Shown here: piece by piece, positions 37,567 to 47,479 of the stretch
Position numbering within the stretch: the first letter of the stretch is position 1
Layout of the letters: every line of letters starts with the position of its first letter
Origin: Paenibacillus sinopodophylli
GTDB taxonomy: Bacteria; Bacillota; Bacilli; Paenibacillales; Paenibacillaceae
NCBI RefSeq assembly: GCF_005930355.1
Contig: NZ_VDBO01000015.1
Location: 39,145 to 103,144, forward strand
Length of the DNA stretch: 64,000 nt
Reading direction: 5' to 3'
Made by a program: the position numbers and the translations under genes
The notes under the pieces: model-generated
The model's input: only the letters and a program-made list of their open reading frames with translations
Told to the model about the DNA's origin: nothing
Databases searched by the model: none

Positions 37567-38180
37567 TTATTTAAGAAATTTCCAAAACCCTAAAAGCATA
37601 ACGGCAGCTTCCGCTCTCGTTGCTACGCCATTTGGCACAAATAGATTCCCTGCCCGTCCGACCAGAATCCCTCGTTCACGGGTTGTTTCAACATAAGCCT
37701 TAGCCCAGTGCTTTGCAATATTCGTAAACGGACACCCTTGAGCTGGTGGAGCAATACGATTAATTGTTAGCGTATAGTTTGCCACGGTTCATCGGCAGCT
37801 TGAACCGCAATCTTAAGAACATTGGCTCCCATTGCTAATGAAACGGTACTCTTCTCTCCTGCGCGTTCACCCAGCAATTTAACATTTGCCGTGAAGTAAG
37901 AGGGGGCCAAGTGCAGCTCGATATACTCCGCATCTGTTTCTGCTGTATACGTTTTTGTTCCATGTGTGAATGCAGGCGATAAACCCAGCGGCTTGCTTGA
38001 GATATACACAGTAAATTTAGCCAACTCAGCATTGCTTGATAGAGTCGTTTCCTGTGGCGGCGCTGCACTTACGGTACCCCAGCAGCTTGGCCTATAACTT
38101 CTACGCCGTTCAGATCAACAGTTAAACTATGATTTCTAACGGACTGATCCGCATTGGTGATTCTGAAAATAAAGATGATC
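37567..38180 (-). pseudogene. Remnant of an S-layer-type protein (cadherin-like plus SLH)
   Basis: Three frames of one old gene are visible on the minus strand. Upstream is ITNADQSVRNHSLTVDLNGV, ending in a stop at 38069. Shifted by one is a cadherin-like beta-sandwich (LAKFTVYISSKPLGLSPAF to ANVLKIAVQAADEPWQT, about 38060-37775). After another shift it continues YTLTINR and ends with one SLH motif (FTNIAKHWAKAYVE..GVATRAEAAVMLLGF). At least two frameshifts and the missing N-terminus make it non-functional. Intact versions are wall-attached proteins like the one at 61633-64000. Confidence 0.75.
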
Positions 38181-38276
38181 TGCCTTATAAAAAATATTAT
38201 AAATATGCAGCTTTTTATGGAAAATTTAGTCGTTTGAAGTAGAAGTGAGGGATATTTAAATAGGGAGGTCTTACAA

Positions 38277-39170
38277 TTGAAAAAATGGATGCAAACAACG
38301 GTTGCTTCGCTTTCCATTGTTGGAATGCTGGCATCAGGATCAGCTATCTCCGCTGCGCCGCAAAAACAAACATTGGTTTATATTGATGGCGCTTTACAGG
38401 AGAATGTACTAACAGTAAACGAAAGGACAATGGTACAGCTCAACTCTTTTAAAGATCCTGAAAAACTATTGTACTCCTATGAGCAGGCTACGAAAACGAT
38501 AATAATAATTAATAAAGAAAAGAAATTAACTGTGCGCCTTAATGGTGGCACCAAAACAGCCCTCGTTAATGGTAAAAGCGTCAAGCTGGATGCCCCTGTA
38601 ATGATTAAAGATGGTCGAACTTATCTTCCTCTGCGTTTTCTATCAGAAACACTGGGGGGAACAGTGAAATACAACAGTACGGATAAGACTGCAATTGTGC
38701 GGACTCCTTCTGGTCATGAGCGCTTCAAAATACTCATGAGCGGAGATTTAGTAAAAGCTCGTGAAATTGCAATTCATTATCCAGCAACGTATGTGGATAA
38801 ACAAATAGAAGCATCAGGAGAAGGATTCACTTTTACTTATACTTTTCCAAAGGGAGAAGCACTGCGTTTTGAGGTAGAGTATAAAGGACTAATTCATTAT
38901 AAAGAGATTGATCAGGATGGAATTGCGGTTGTGACATGGCAAAATGATTCTATGGGAAGGAATGGTGAAGTTGGAAAGAGACCTGAGGGCTTTGGCGAAT
39001 CCGTCTTTTTCACTCAAAATGTTATGCTTGAAAAATTTTTTTACGGAACGATCGATAGTAAAGGTACAAGTACCGTGTTAGGCTTTACCGACTACCCTTT
39101 GATCGAAGATGCCAATGATGTTATTATCGTACCAATCGAGGGAGAAGTCCGGACAGATCAAAAGGCATAG
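38277..39170 (+). CDS. Secreted protein with copper-amine-oxidase-type stalk domain
   Basis: A 297-aa secreted protein. TTG at 38277 follows GGGAGG with an 8-nt spacer. A Sec signal peptide (MKKWMQTTVASLSIVGMLAS, cleaved near ISAA) is followed by a stalk domain at about residues 30-143 with DGRTYLPLRFLSETLGGTVKY, common in Paenibacillus surface proteins. The rest (about 150-297) is not recognised. Stalk domains are thought to act as spacers at the cell surface. It starts close to the decayed S-layer gene on the other strand. Confidence 0.82.
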   Translation: MKKWMQTTVASLSIVGMLASGSAISAAPQKQTLVYIDGALQENVLTVNERTMVQLNSFKDPEKLLYSYEQATKTIIIINKEKKLTVRLNGGTKTALVNGKSVKLDAPVMIKDGRTYLPLRFLSETLGGTVKYNSTDKTAIVRTPSGHERFKILMSGDLVKAREIAIHYPATYVDKQIEASGEGFTFTYTFPKGEALRFEVEYKGLIHYKEIDQDGIAVVTWQNDSMGRNGEVGKRPEGFGESVFFTQNVMLEKFFYGTIDSKGTSTVLGFTDYPLIEDANDVIIVPIEGEVRTDQKA

Positions 39171-39321
39171 GATCTGCCCAATAGCTTAATGATACACCAT
39201 CAGTCTAAGACTTTATTTTCTTCTGACATTCAGCATTACATTAACAATAATCACCAATACCGTAATATTAGACCGAAGTTATCGATTCAATGATTTAAAT
39301 ACGCTATCTTCTCAACCAGCA

Positions 39322-39351
39322 ACAGCCCTGCTCACTTAAGAGCAGGGCTGT
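39322..39351. terminator. Hairpin between convergent genes
   Basis: A perfect 12-bp stem (ACAGCCCTGCTC / GAGCAGGGCTGT) with a 6-nt loop lies between the stalk-domain gene (+) and the GH2 gene (-), so it could end both. Confidence 0.8.
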
Positions 39352-39373
39352 CTATATAGAACCTCTAATAAAA

Positions 39374-42193
39374 TTAGTTCGGATAAGAAGGATTAATAAC
39401 CGCTTGGCCGCGATGAGACTGTCTTTCGGTTGCCGCGTTCGGGTCTAGCACGCTGCGCAGCTGCTCGAAGCTTAGCTCACCTGTCGGCTTGAACTCCGCT
39501 GAAGCTGCATAGCTAAGCAGACTGTGAAGAAGCTGCCTTGCTTCTGGCTTATCCTGCTGACCAATCAGATCACTCGCACATACGAGCAGGCTTCCGCGGC
39601 CTGCTTTTGCCTCGAATATCAAACCCAGCTTATGGTTGCGCTCAAAGTTGTCAATCACCTGTACGATCGGGCGGAAATCGGCAGGCAAATCATCCAATAG
39701 CAGCGAATGTGAGTTCATCATAATGGGCCACCATTGCCAATTGCTATGGAACTCGGTCGGAAACGCCTGAAATGCAGGATGCTGCTCATCACATAATAAG
39801 CCCAGCGTTCCCGGTGCAGGTGCAGCATTATTTCCTTCGCAGATGGATCTAAACATCGGGTAACACCAGAAATCCGAGGCGAAGGCCCCGTCAATATGGG
39901 ATTCTAGCTGATCCTGCTCGGCAACAAGCAGCACACGGCCACCGCCGTCCAGCAACTCTTGAACCTCCTGATCGAACCTTCGACGTACATGAACACCGTC
40001 TGCTCCATCCGTCTCAACCGCTTCTGGGTATACCCAAATGTTGTAATGATTCGCGATCCCGCCCTCCTTCCATGCAAGCTTCAGCGTAAGCTTAGCTGGC
40101 GCAATCACCTGGGACAGCTTGATTTGCAGCTTGCCAACGGACGCCAAAGTACCTTGCTGGGCATCCGCAGCGGCTGTCAAGCCAGCCTCGATTAGCTGCT
40201 CGCCCTGATGAAGCGACCAGTCGAGTTGAACGCCCTCAAGCTCGTCAGAACCGTAATTCGCCATTTCCAATTGCGCTTCGAACGTCTCATCCGTGGTATA
40301 CGTATAGCGTGGGAAACGGGCAAGCAATACGATGTCCGAGCAGAACTCGCGCCATTTCTCCGGCTCAATAAACCCTTTCGAATCCATGAACGCATCCAAT
40401 ACGCCGACCAAAGCCGTCCCCTGACCGGGGAAATCCTGCAGATCGAGCAATTGAAACCCGCCGAAGCCCGGCGTACGCAATGCGGCTTCAATTTCTTCGC
40501 GGTAGCATATAACGGCTAGCTGTCCGGATGCTTGGAAGAAAGCCTCTGCTTGATCCCCCATTCCCGCCTGTACAAGCCTTTCACGAAATACCTCGAAATT
40601 ACGGGCCTGTAGAACACCGACATATTTGTCGATTTCGCCAAAGTTAGGGAAGGACTGATATTGCCCGATTTCATGGCTGACGATCGGTGCTTGAATGTCC
40701 GGCAGATTGTGCCTATAGTCCGTGAGCGTTGACGGATAGCTTGCCTGCACATGTCCAAGCGGCAAATCCGCATGTGAGAACGAAGCTCTAACGATCGAGC
40801 CGGCATGTCCCGTACGCATCGTCACCCAGAAATCAGATTCTTCCGTGAAGGAAGGTGCCCAGAAATAGTTGTTCGCTCCTTCAGCGTATAAGCGTCTGCT
40901 GTCTCGTTCCCGATACTCCTTCAGCAGAGCCAGCATCGCTTGGCGGCTTCCATGCAATTCGTTGCCAAGCGTGAACAAAGCGAATGATGGATGATTGCCG
41001 TATGCATCCAGAATACGCAAGCCTTCCTCACGCAAATAGTCCGCCCTCGCTTCATCATAATCCACATCCTCTGGATCTTGGAAGGCTCCCCAATAGGGCA
41101 GCTCCGGCTCGAAATAAATGCCCAGCAAATCCGCAGCCATAAAGCCCGCTTCAGGGGGGCAGCAGGTGTGGAAGCGGTAATGGTTAATGCCATAAGCTTT
41201 CGCAATGGACAATACCTTCACCCACTCCTCCACGGTCATCGGCGAATAGCCCGTTAACGGAAACGTTAGCGCGTCATGCTTGCCCCGCAAAAACACTTTT
41301 CGACCGTTGTTCGTAAACTGCGTTCCTTCTGTACCGAATTGACGTATGCCGAAGCTTATAGCCTGCTCATCCCGATAAGTTTCCTGCCCGGCAATGGCCT
41401 CAAGGTCAATGTTCATAAGGTAAAGCGCAGGAGTAAACTCGTCCCACAGCGCTGCATCCTCGCCGATGACGTAATCCCATTCAACCGTTTGAGTGCCCGG
41501 TTCAGAAGAAATATTCAGTATCCTCCCCACACTCCCCGCATGCTTAGAAACTGCATGAGCTGTCCCCACAGCATCCGACAGTTCAAATGAGAGCCTGACA
41601 TCGGCAGCGGTCGAAGTTTCGTTAATCAGTTGAAAGGTGAACCGCGCCGACTTATTCGCAACATCGGGGTAGACATTGACCCGCTCCACACGAATCAATT
41701 CCACTGCCTGAATTTCGATTCTGCCCAGCAGTCCATTCCAGTTCGTTTGCGTGTCTGGGGATGTCATATGTCCGCCCTTTACAGGCAAGCTGCTATTGTC
41801 GACTAATACCGTTAACCTATACGTTCCTGGAGCCATTGCTCCAAATTCATAGACATGAGGCGCGCTGACACTATTCTGCGTACCCTTCCACTCTTCGCCA
41901 ATCCAAACCTGTGTTATTCTTGTTCGTTCCATATACAGCCGAATAGGCCTGCCCGCCCAAGCTTCCTTAATTTCAATATCGCGCTGATACCAAGCATATC
42001 CGGTCAACGGATACGTTTCCGTAAGATGGGCAACCTCCCTAGACAGGTTATATTCACCTTTTTTATTCTCAGCTGTCGTTCCCGGCAGCTGAATATCATC
42101 TTGCAGCAGCTCTTTATAATAACGATCCTCGATTCCCTTCTTCAAAGCATCTAGTTGAAATCTCCACGTTCCCGCAATGGACTCTATCATCAT
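39374..42193 (-). CDS. GH2-family glycosidase (beta-galactosidase/beta-glucuronidase clan)
   Basis: A 939-aa enzyme. The N-terminal jelly roll has GYAWYQRDIEI (about 65-75) and NWNGLLGRIEI; an immunoglobulin-like domain and a TIM barrel follow. The acid/base Glu412 lies in LGNELHGS and the likely nucleophile Glu508 in SHEIGQYQ; HYRFHTCCPPE is the barrel strand typical of GH2. A C-terminal extension of about 300 aa resembles a glutamine-amidotransferase-like or beta-sandwich domain. No signal peptide. It is the last gene of block E, with its ATG 36 nt after the regulator stop. Substrate not predictable. Confidence 0.85.
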   Translation of the reverse strand: MMIESIAGTWRFQLDALKKGIEDRYYKELLQDDIQLPGTTAENKKGEYNLSREVAHLTETYPLTGYAWYQRDIEIKEAWAGRPIRLYMERTRITQVWIGEEWKGTQNSVSAPHVYEFGAMAPGTYRLTVLVDNSSLPVKGGHMTSPDTQTNWNGLLGRIEIQAVELIRVERVNVYPDVANKSARFTFQLINETSTAADVRLSFELSDAVGTAHAVSKHAGSVGRILNISSEPGTQTVEWDYVIGEDAALWDEFTPALYLMNIDLEAIAGQETYRDEQAISFGIRQFGTEGTQFTNNGRKVFLRGKHDALTFPLTGYSPMTVEEWVKVLSIAKAYGINHYRFHTCCPPEAGFMAADLLGIYFEPELPYWGAFQDPEDVDYDEARADYLREEGLRILDAYGNHPSFALFTLGNELHGSRQAMLALLKEYRERDSRRLYAEGANNYFWAPSFTEESDFWVTMRTGHAGSIVRASFSHADLPLGHVQASYPSTLTDYRHNLPDIQAPIVSHEIGQYQSFPNFGEIDKYVGVLQARNFEVFRERLVQAGMGDQAEAFFQASGQLAVICYREEIEAALRTPGFGGFQLLDLQDFPGQGTALVGVLDAFMDSKGFIEPEKWREFCSDIVLLARFPRYTYTTDETFEAQLEMANYGSDELEGVQLDWSLHQGEQLIEAGLTAAADAQQGTLASVGKLQIKLSQVIAPAKLTLKLAWKEGGIANHYNIWVYPEAVETDGADGVHVRRRFDQEVQELLDGGGRVLLVAEQDQLESHIDGAFASDFWCYPMFRSICEGNNAAPAPGTLGLLCDEQHPAFQAFPTEFHSNWQWWPIMMNSHSLLLDDLPADFRPIVQVIDNFERNHKLGLIFEAKAGRGSLLVCASDLIGQQDKPEARQLLHSLLSYAASAEFKPTGELSFEQLRSVLDPNAATERQSHRGQAVINPSYPN

Positions 42194-42229
42194 TTCTATC
42201 GCATCCTCCAGCTCTTGGCAGCATCTGCC

Positions 42230-43828
42230 TTAATGGTAATCTCTATATTCTTGCGGGGTGTAACCCGTCGTTTTCTTGAACAAATAAGCGAAATAAGCGG
42301 CGGTCTGGAATCCAACCTGCTCCGACACCTCGTACACCTTGATGTTTGGATTGTTAAGCAGCTCTTTCGCCTTATTCATGCGCGTTTCCTGAAGAAAATC
42401 AGATATCGTTTTGCCCATTTCTTTCTTGAACAGTACACTCAAGTAACTCGCATTCAAATGATGAATTTCTGCAATTTGCTTCACTGTAATATGTTCTTGG
42501 AAGTGTGTCTCCAAATACTCGGATACCTTGCCAATCAGATTATGCCTTTGGCTGGCTTCACCTTTCTTCTCGTTGACCATATGGCGTTGCACGTAATCGA
42601 GCACAACTTCACGAATTTGCGCCTCACTTCTGCAATCGATCAGCTTCTGCCACATCTCCAAATTCATTTCCCCGCCCATCTCTTTATTCCACGTCTGCTT
42701 GCGAGCCAGCTCACTTAGCAAAGCCATGCCAAACGCTTGAATATACGTAAACGGCATAGATGGCTGAGGCAGCAGCATATCGAACACATTCGTAACGTAG
42801 TCAACAACCTTATGTGAATCGGCCGCATCTTCTGTCAGCTGTATAATCTCAGGAATAATCTCTTCACGCAGACGAAATTGTTGAAATTCCGATTCATCCA
42901 GCCGATCGTAGTGCAGAATTTGTCCACTCTCCATCAGGCGGAATCTCGCCATCATGAATTTGACTTCCTTATACAAGGTCGACACATCTTCCCAAGTCGT
43001 ACATACTCTACTATTGCCGATTGTAACCGTTGAACCGTATTGCTCCTGCATGACGTTTTGGATAAAAGCAAGCTGTTTCTCGATCGACGCACGTTCAATC
43101 GGGCTTAAATTAATGTGCAGAGCGACGATTTCGTCGTTGCCGGTCTTTGCGACATAAACATGATCAAAATCACTTAAGCCTATATGAACCGTTCTCAAAA
43201 ATCCGTTGCTGATTACAACTCTCTCTCTTGCGTTCTGCACGGTCGAATGAAAGTGATCATAGCCCAAGACGATTAATCCGATCTCTCGATTGCTTACAGG
43301 AAGCTCCAGCAGACTGCCCCATGAATGCAGCATCTCGGCATGTATGCCTGCTTCCCCAATGACGTCGGACACGAATCGTTCCCTGACAATATCGAGGCTG
43401 CCGGATACTTTCTGCTGCAGCTCCTGTGCTTGAGTCTCAATTTGCTTTAGCTTGGTTAGTGACTTGCGGAATCCGGTAAGCTTGCTCTCTACCTCCTCCA
43501 CCTTAATTGGCTTCAACACATAGGCTTTTGCTCCAACGTTCATCGCTTCCTGCACAAATTCAAATTCGTTGTACCCGCTGATCATAAGCACCTGAAGCTG
43601 CGTCTGGACTACTCGCGCCTCGGCAACAAGCTCAATTCCTGTCATAACAGGCATAGATACATCAGATATCAACACATCTATAGGAGTATTGTGCAATATG
43701 TCGAGCGCTTCTTGGCCGGATTCTGCTGTGAAAGGTACCGCATAGCCTAGCTCCTGCCACTTGATATAGCGCACAAGCCCCTGAATATGGGTTGGCTCAT
43801 CATCCACAATCAACGCTTGTAACAACAT
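42230..43828 (-). CDS. Response regulator, AraC type (YesN-like), block E
   Basis: A 532-aa regulator. Receiver Asp56 lies in VLISDVSMP, with YVLKPIK. The C-terminal AraC domain has HHLNASYLSVLFKKEMG and QVGFQTAAYFAYLFKKTTG. It starts in a TAATG overlap with the kinase stop. Likely targets are the block E transporter and GH2 genes. Confidence 0.93.
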   Translation of the reverse strand: MLLQALIVDDEPTHIQGLVRYIKWQELGYAVPFTAESGQEALDILHNTPIDVLISDVSMPVMTGIELVAEARVVQTQLQVLMISGYNEFEFVQEAMNVGAKAYVLKPIKVEEVESKLTGFRKSLTKLKQIETQAQELQQKVSGSLDIVRERFVSDVIGEAGIHAEMLHSWGSLLELPVSNREIGLIVLGYDHFHSTVQNARERVVISNGFLRTVHIGLSDFDHVYVAKTGNDEIVALHINLSPIERASIEKQLAFIQNVMQEQYGSTVTIGNSRVCTTWEDVSTLYKEVKFMMARFRLMESGQILHYDRLDESEFQQFRLREEIIPEIIQLTEDAADSHKVVDYVTNVFDMLLPQPSMPFTYIQAFGMALLSELARKQTWNKEMGGEMNLEMWQKLIDCRSEAQIREVVLDYVQRHMVNEKKGEASQRHNLIGKVSEYLETHFQEHITVKQIAEIHHLNASYLSVLFKKEMGKTISDFLQETRMNKAKELLNNPNIKVYEVSEQVGFQTAAYFAYLFKKTTGYTPQEYRDYH

Positions 43829-45615
43829 TACATCACCTTCCTAATCTGCGGCCTATGGACACTTGCCGGTATGATAATCGTAACCGCAGTCCATTCGTTT
43901 TGTTTACTGTCTATCGTAAATTCATGCTTGCTCTCAAAATAGAGCTGGAGCCGCTCGCGAATATTGGCCGTACCGTATCCATTGCCGTTCCCCGCCTGCT
44001 TGCCTAATCGAATTTGTTCCAGCATATCGCTTGAGATGCCTATTCCGTTATCAAAAACCTCGAGTCGAATGTTGTCTTGTTCGAGCTGCGCCGATATTCG
44101 AATGACGCCGCCCTTCTTCCCTGTAATGTTGCCGTGCAAATAACAATTTTCTACAATAGGCTGCAATATCAGCTTAATCGTATAAAGCTCCAGCAGCTCT
44201 TGCTCAATATGCCACTCAATGGTCACCCTCCCCGGATAACGCATCTCTTGAATGTCCAAATAGGCTCTCACGTGATCAAGCTCGCCCTTTATTTGTATGA
44301 CATTAATTTTATTGTCCAGTGCCAGCCGGTAAAAGGCGGTCAAGGCATCAATCGTGCGCAGCTGTGTTTCATCTTGAAGATCCAGCGCACGCCACCTCAG
44401 CAGACTTAACGAATTATATATGAAATGCGGATTGATTTGAGCTTGCAGCGCTTTGAATGATTGCTCGCGCTCCTTGAGCTTCGCTTGCGTGATGTCTTCA
44501 ACGAGCATACCTAATCGGCCGGACATCGAATTAAATAAAACCTCCAGATCGCCGAGCTCATCTTTAGCCGTATTGCGGATACTGACATCGAATTGACCTT
44601 GACTGACATCATACATGCGAGTGCCTAGCTTACGAATACGCCATACGACATTTTTCAGCACCGTCATGATCAAAAAAGTCGAACAAAGTAGAAATAAAAA
44701 AATAACAGCAATGATGCCGTATAAAATCGTCTTGGACTGTTGCTCCAGCTGATCCATCTGAATCAATGCGGCAACATGCCAATTCGAATCAATCGGCCTT
44801 ACCATTAGCAAATTGCCATCCACCATTACGCCGTCAGACAGGCTCGCTTGTTCCCAGTGATGGTTCAGCGATAGAGATTGTAGCTTTAATCCGATTTTCT
44901 CTGGATCGGAGGAAACGATGATCGTGCCGTAATCATCAATAATTGATAATTCGCCTGAACCGCTGAACGGCTGATCGAACAGGTTGCCGAAAACCGACTT
45001 ATAGTCTAGCAGCATATAAATAATGCCCTGCAAATTGCCGGCAGGACTCATCACTTTGTGGGAGATGACCAGCTTATCCTTGTTCACATTGCTCCATATT
45101 AACGAACTTGAAGCTTCGCTCGTTGCTTTGAACCAATCCGTTTCATTCAAGCCGGGCTGCAAAATACGTCCTTCCGGCTTCCACAGCAAGCGTCCATCCT
45201 GGACAAGCATTGGATTCGTGTGATAAATCCGAAAATCATCGATACCCGGCAAATATTTACTCGTATATACAAATGAACGGTCCACGTACTCAACTGTATT
45301 CAACTGCTCGAACATGTCCGAATAATCGCGGCTTAATCGCGAGATTAGCTCCCCATCCGTTGCTGTCCGGGTGGCAAGCACATCGTAGCTTTGCTTGCGG
45401 AATTCTATATTTTGAACGGTTTGGCGCATCGCTTCATTAATGGTGACCAAGTAATTGTCTCTGAAGCTTTCAAGCGCAAGATAACCCGCAATAATGCCTA
45501 AAAAAATCGTTGGAACAAAAATAATGGCTCCATACAAAATTAATATTTTTCTACGCAGGTTCATTTTCTGGGTGTATTTAATAACGATTCGTTCAAGGCT
45601 TCGGCGTAATTGCAT
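43828..45615 (-). CDS. Sensor histidine kinase (YesM-like), block E
   Basis: A 595-aa membrane kinase. AAAGGAGGG lies 5-6 nt before the ATG at 45615 (the frame is open to 45693). TM1 is at about residues 23-46, a dCache-type sensor follows, then TM2 (ILYGIIAVIFLFLLCSTFLI), HAMP, the His box AQINPHFIYNSLSLLRW, and the ATPase with PIVENCYLHGN and DNGIGI. A terminator-like hairpin sits between the binding-protein stop and this gene, so the kinase pair should be made at a lower level than the transporter. Confidence 0.92.
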   Translation of the reverse strand: MQLRRSLERIVIKYTQKMNLRRKILILYGAIIFVPTIFLGIIAGYLALESFRDNYLVTINEAMRQTVQNIEFRKQSYDVLATRTATDGELISRLSRDYSDMFEQLNTVEYVDRSFVYTSKYLPGIDDFRIYHTNPMLVQDGRLLWKPEGRILQPGLNETDWFKATSEASSSLIWSNVNKDKLVISHKVMSPAGNLQGIIYMLLDYKSVFGNLFDQPFSGSGELSIIDDYGTIIVSSDPEKIGLKLQSLSLNHHWEQASLSDGVMVDGNLLMVRPIDSNWHVAALIQMDQLEQQSKTILYGIIAVIFLFLLCSTFLIMTVLKNVVWRIRKLGTRMYDVSQGQFDVSIRNTAKDELGDLEVLFNSMSGRLGMLVEDITQAKLKEREQSFKALQAQINPHFIYNSLSLLRWRALDLQDETQLRTIDALTAFYRLALDNKINVIQIKGELDHVRAYLDIQEMRYPGRVTIEWHIEQELLELYTIKLILQPIVENCYLHGNITGKKGGVIRISAQLEQDNIRLEVFDNGIGISSDMLEQIRLGKQAGNGNGYGTANIRERLQLYFESKHEFTIDSKQNEWTAVTIIIPASVHRPQIRKVM

Positions 45616-45657
45616 CGTATCCCTCCTTTCCGTATTGTAATCGTATTCGTAACAATG

Positions 45658-45691
45658 GAAAAGGGAGCAACCTCCCAGAAGGGGTTGCTCC
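45658..45691 (-). terminator. Attenuating terminator after the block E binding protein
   Basis: On the minus strand GGAGCAACC / GGTTGCTCC with a 10-nt loop is followed by CTTTTCC. It stands in the gap of about 90 bp between the binding protein and the kinase. Confidence 0.75.
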
Positions 45692-45705
45692 ATTATGGTG
45701 TACTG

Positions 45706-47406
45706 TTAGCTTTGCTCTTTCAGCAATACTTCATATTGCTCCTGCCATTCTTGCTTAACTTCAGTCCAGTGCCCACGTTTCTCAAGGGCATCGCGGAAAG
45801 CCGTCCAGGTTGCTTCGAACTGCTCTTCGCTTTTAGACATGAGAAACTTCGCTCTATACTCTTTGCGAATATTTTCGAGCTCAGGCAAGTATTTCTCTAG
45901 CAGACCGCCTGCCTTCGCTTTAACCAAGTCATAGGTTTGTGTGCTGCGTACAGCGCCCATCTGTCCTACCGTTGACGTGAATTGCGACGTTTTTTCGTTT
46001 CCGACTTTATCGCCTGTGCCGTAATTCCACCACGGATACCAGTCGTTATTGTAGGAAGAAATCATGTACAGCTCTGGCGTTACTTTCGCTTTCTGTGCAG
46101 GCTCGCCAGAATTACGCGCTTTATCATATTCTGCATCAATATAATTCCATCGTCCTAGCGGCTGATCGATCCAGCCCCAGAACTTTCCTTCTGGTCCTTC
46201 ATTAATGACTTGCTGCTGTTCCGCCCCAGGCTTAAGCGAGTAATCAAGGAACTTCAAAACCGCCTCTAGATTTTTGGAATCTTTGCTAATGTAGACGTCA
46301 TATCCTGGATATGGATTGATGACAGTGTTCGCTCCAAGCTTCTCGACACCCTTTACCTTAGGGAATGGAACGACTTGATAGAACCAGCCTGGCTCAGTTG
46401 GACCTTCCAACGTTTCCCAGATCGAATTATCCACGTTAAAGAAGGAGCCTACGTTCATCGCTACTCGTCCAGCTTTGTTTTTCTCTTTGTAGCGTTCCTT
46501 TTTATCCGTTACGACCTCTGGGTCCACCAGATTGGAACGATACATTTTGTTCATCCATTGGTAAGCCGCTTTATACTGTGGGTCGTCATACAAGAGGACA
46601 AGTTCGTCACCCTTCTTCTCTACCGGGATAATACCGCCTCCCGTCGTTACGCCAAACGTGCTCAAAACCGCATTTTCATCATTCCAGCCTGCCGTATCGT
46701 TGGGATCCATTAAGAAGCTAAGCGGAATAAGCGACTTGCCTGACGCGTCTTTCTGCTCAGCAGCTTTTTTCAAGTACGCTTCAACGCCTTCAATTGTAGC
46801 CAGATCCGCAGTCGTCATTCCTGCTTTCTCAAGAACGTCCGTACGTACAAGCCATGTTTGCGATGCCCAGCCCGGCCATGGATTGTCTGGGTTTTGGTCG
46901 AACCAGGTTGGAATGGACCAAATATGTCCATCCGCATCCTTCATTTGTTCCAAGTACTCCTTAGGAATCGCTGCAAGACTTGGATATTTATCAGGCATAT
47001 CGAAATATTGCTCTACTGACAGAATTTTTTTGGAACGAATCATCGCCGCTTTCACGATTTCACTGCGGTTGAAAACAGCTGCATCCTCGAATCCACCTGT
47101 ATTTAGCTTCAGGTTAAGTGCCGTTACAGCGTCCCCTTGTGTCGCCTCAAGCTCAATCTCAATGCCCGGCTCCTCTTCTTTCCAATATTTTTGGACAAGG
47201 CTGTCATTGTTAACGGTTGCGGACCAGCCTAGCCAAAGATTGAACTTCTGCGGACCCTGTACAGTCTCGGGACTTCCTTCGGCTGTATTCGTACTCGTTG
47301 GTTCGTTCTTAGGTGTGTTTGAGCCTGAACATCCTGCGACAACAGAAAGCAATACGACCGCGGACATGGCCATTAAACCAGTCTTCTTTACCCATTTGCT
47401 CTGCAT
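45706..47406 (-). CDS. Large oligosaccharide-binding lipoprotein (YtcQ/LipO type)
   Basis: A 566-aa family 1 solute-binding protein of the large class that accompanies LplB/YteP and LplC/YtcP permeases. The signal sequence MQSKWVKKTGLMAMSAVVLL ends in lipobox VAGC. GGGGAGAG precedes the ATG. Related systems import unsaturated rhamnogalacturonan or aldouronate oligosaccharides, but the ligand here is not known. It lies 73 nt after its permease genes. Confidence 0.9.
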   Translation of the reverse strand: MQSKWVKKTGLMAMSAVVLLSVVAGCSGSNTPKNEPTSTNTAEGSPETVQGPQKFNLWLGWSATVNNDSLVQKYWKEEEPGIEIELEATQGDAVTALNLKLNTGGFEDAAVFNRSEIVKAAMIRSKKILSVEQYFDMPDKYPSLAAIPKEYLEQMKDADGHIWSIPTWFDQNPDNPWPGWASQTWLVRTDVLEKAGMTTADLATIEGVEAYLKKAAEQKDASGKSLIPLSFLMDPNDTAGWNDENAVLSTFGVTTGGGIIPVEKKGDELVLLYDDPQYKAAYQWMNKMYRSNLVDPEVVTDKKERYKEKNKAGRVAMNVGSFFNVDNSIWETLEGPTEPGWFYQVVPFPKVKGVEKLGANTVINPYPGYDVYISKDSKNLEAVLKFLDYSLKPGAEQQQVINEGPEGKFWGWIDQPLGRWNYIDAEYDKARNSGEPAQKAKVTPELYMISSYNNDWYPWWNYGTGDKVGNEKTSQFTSTVGQMGAVRSTQTYDLVKAKAGGLLEKYLPELENIRKEYRAKFLMSKSEEQFEATWTAFRDALEKRGHWTEVKQEWQEQYEVLLKEQS

Positions 47407-47479
47407 GCTTATTCTCTCCCCTTTTCACTTGCATGAATAACGGTATGTGATGAATCCCAATACCCTCAAGTAACGGCTC

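Noticed and set aside
46658..47440. A 260-codon open frame on the plus strand
   Set aside because: It is antisense to the block E binding protein, whose lipobox and family features are clear; no ribosome binding site.
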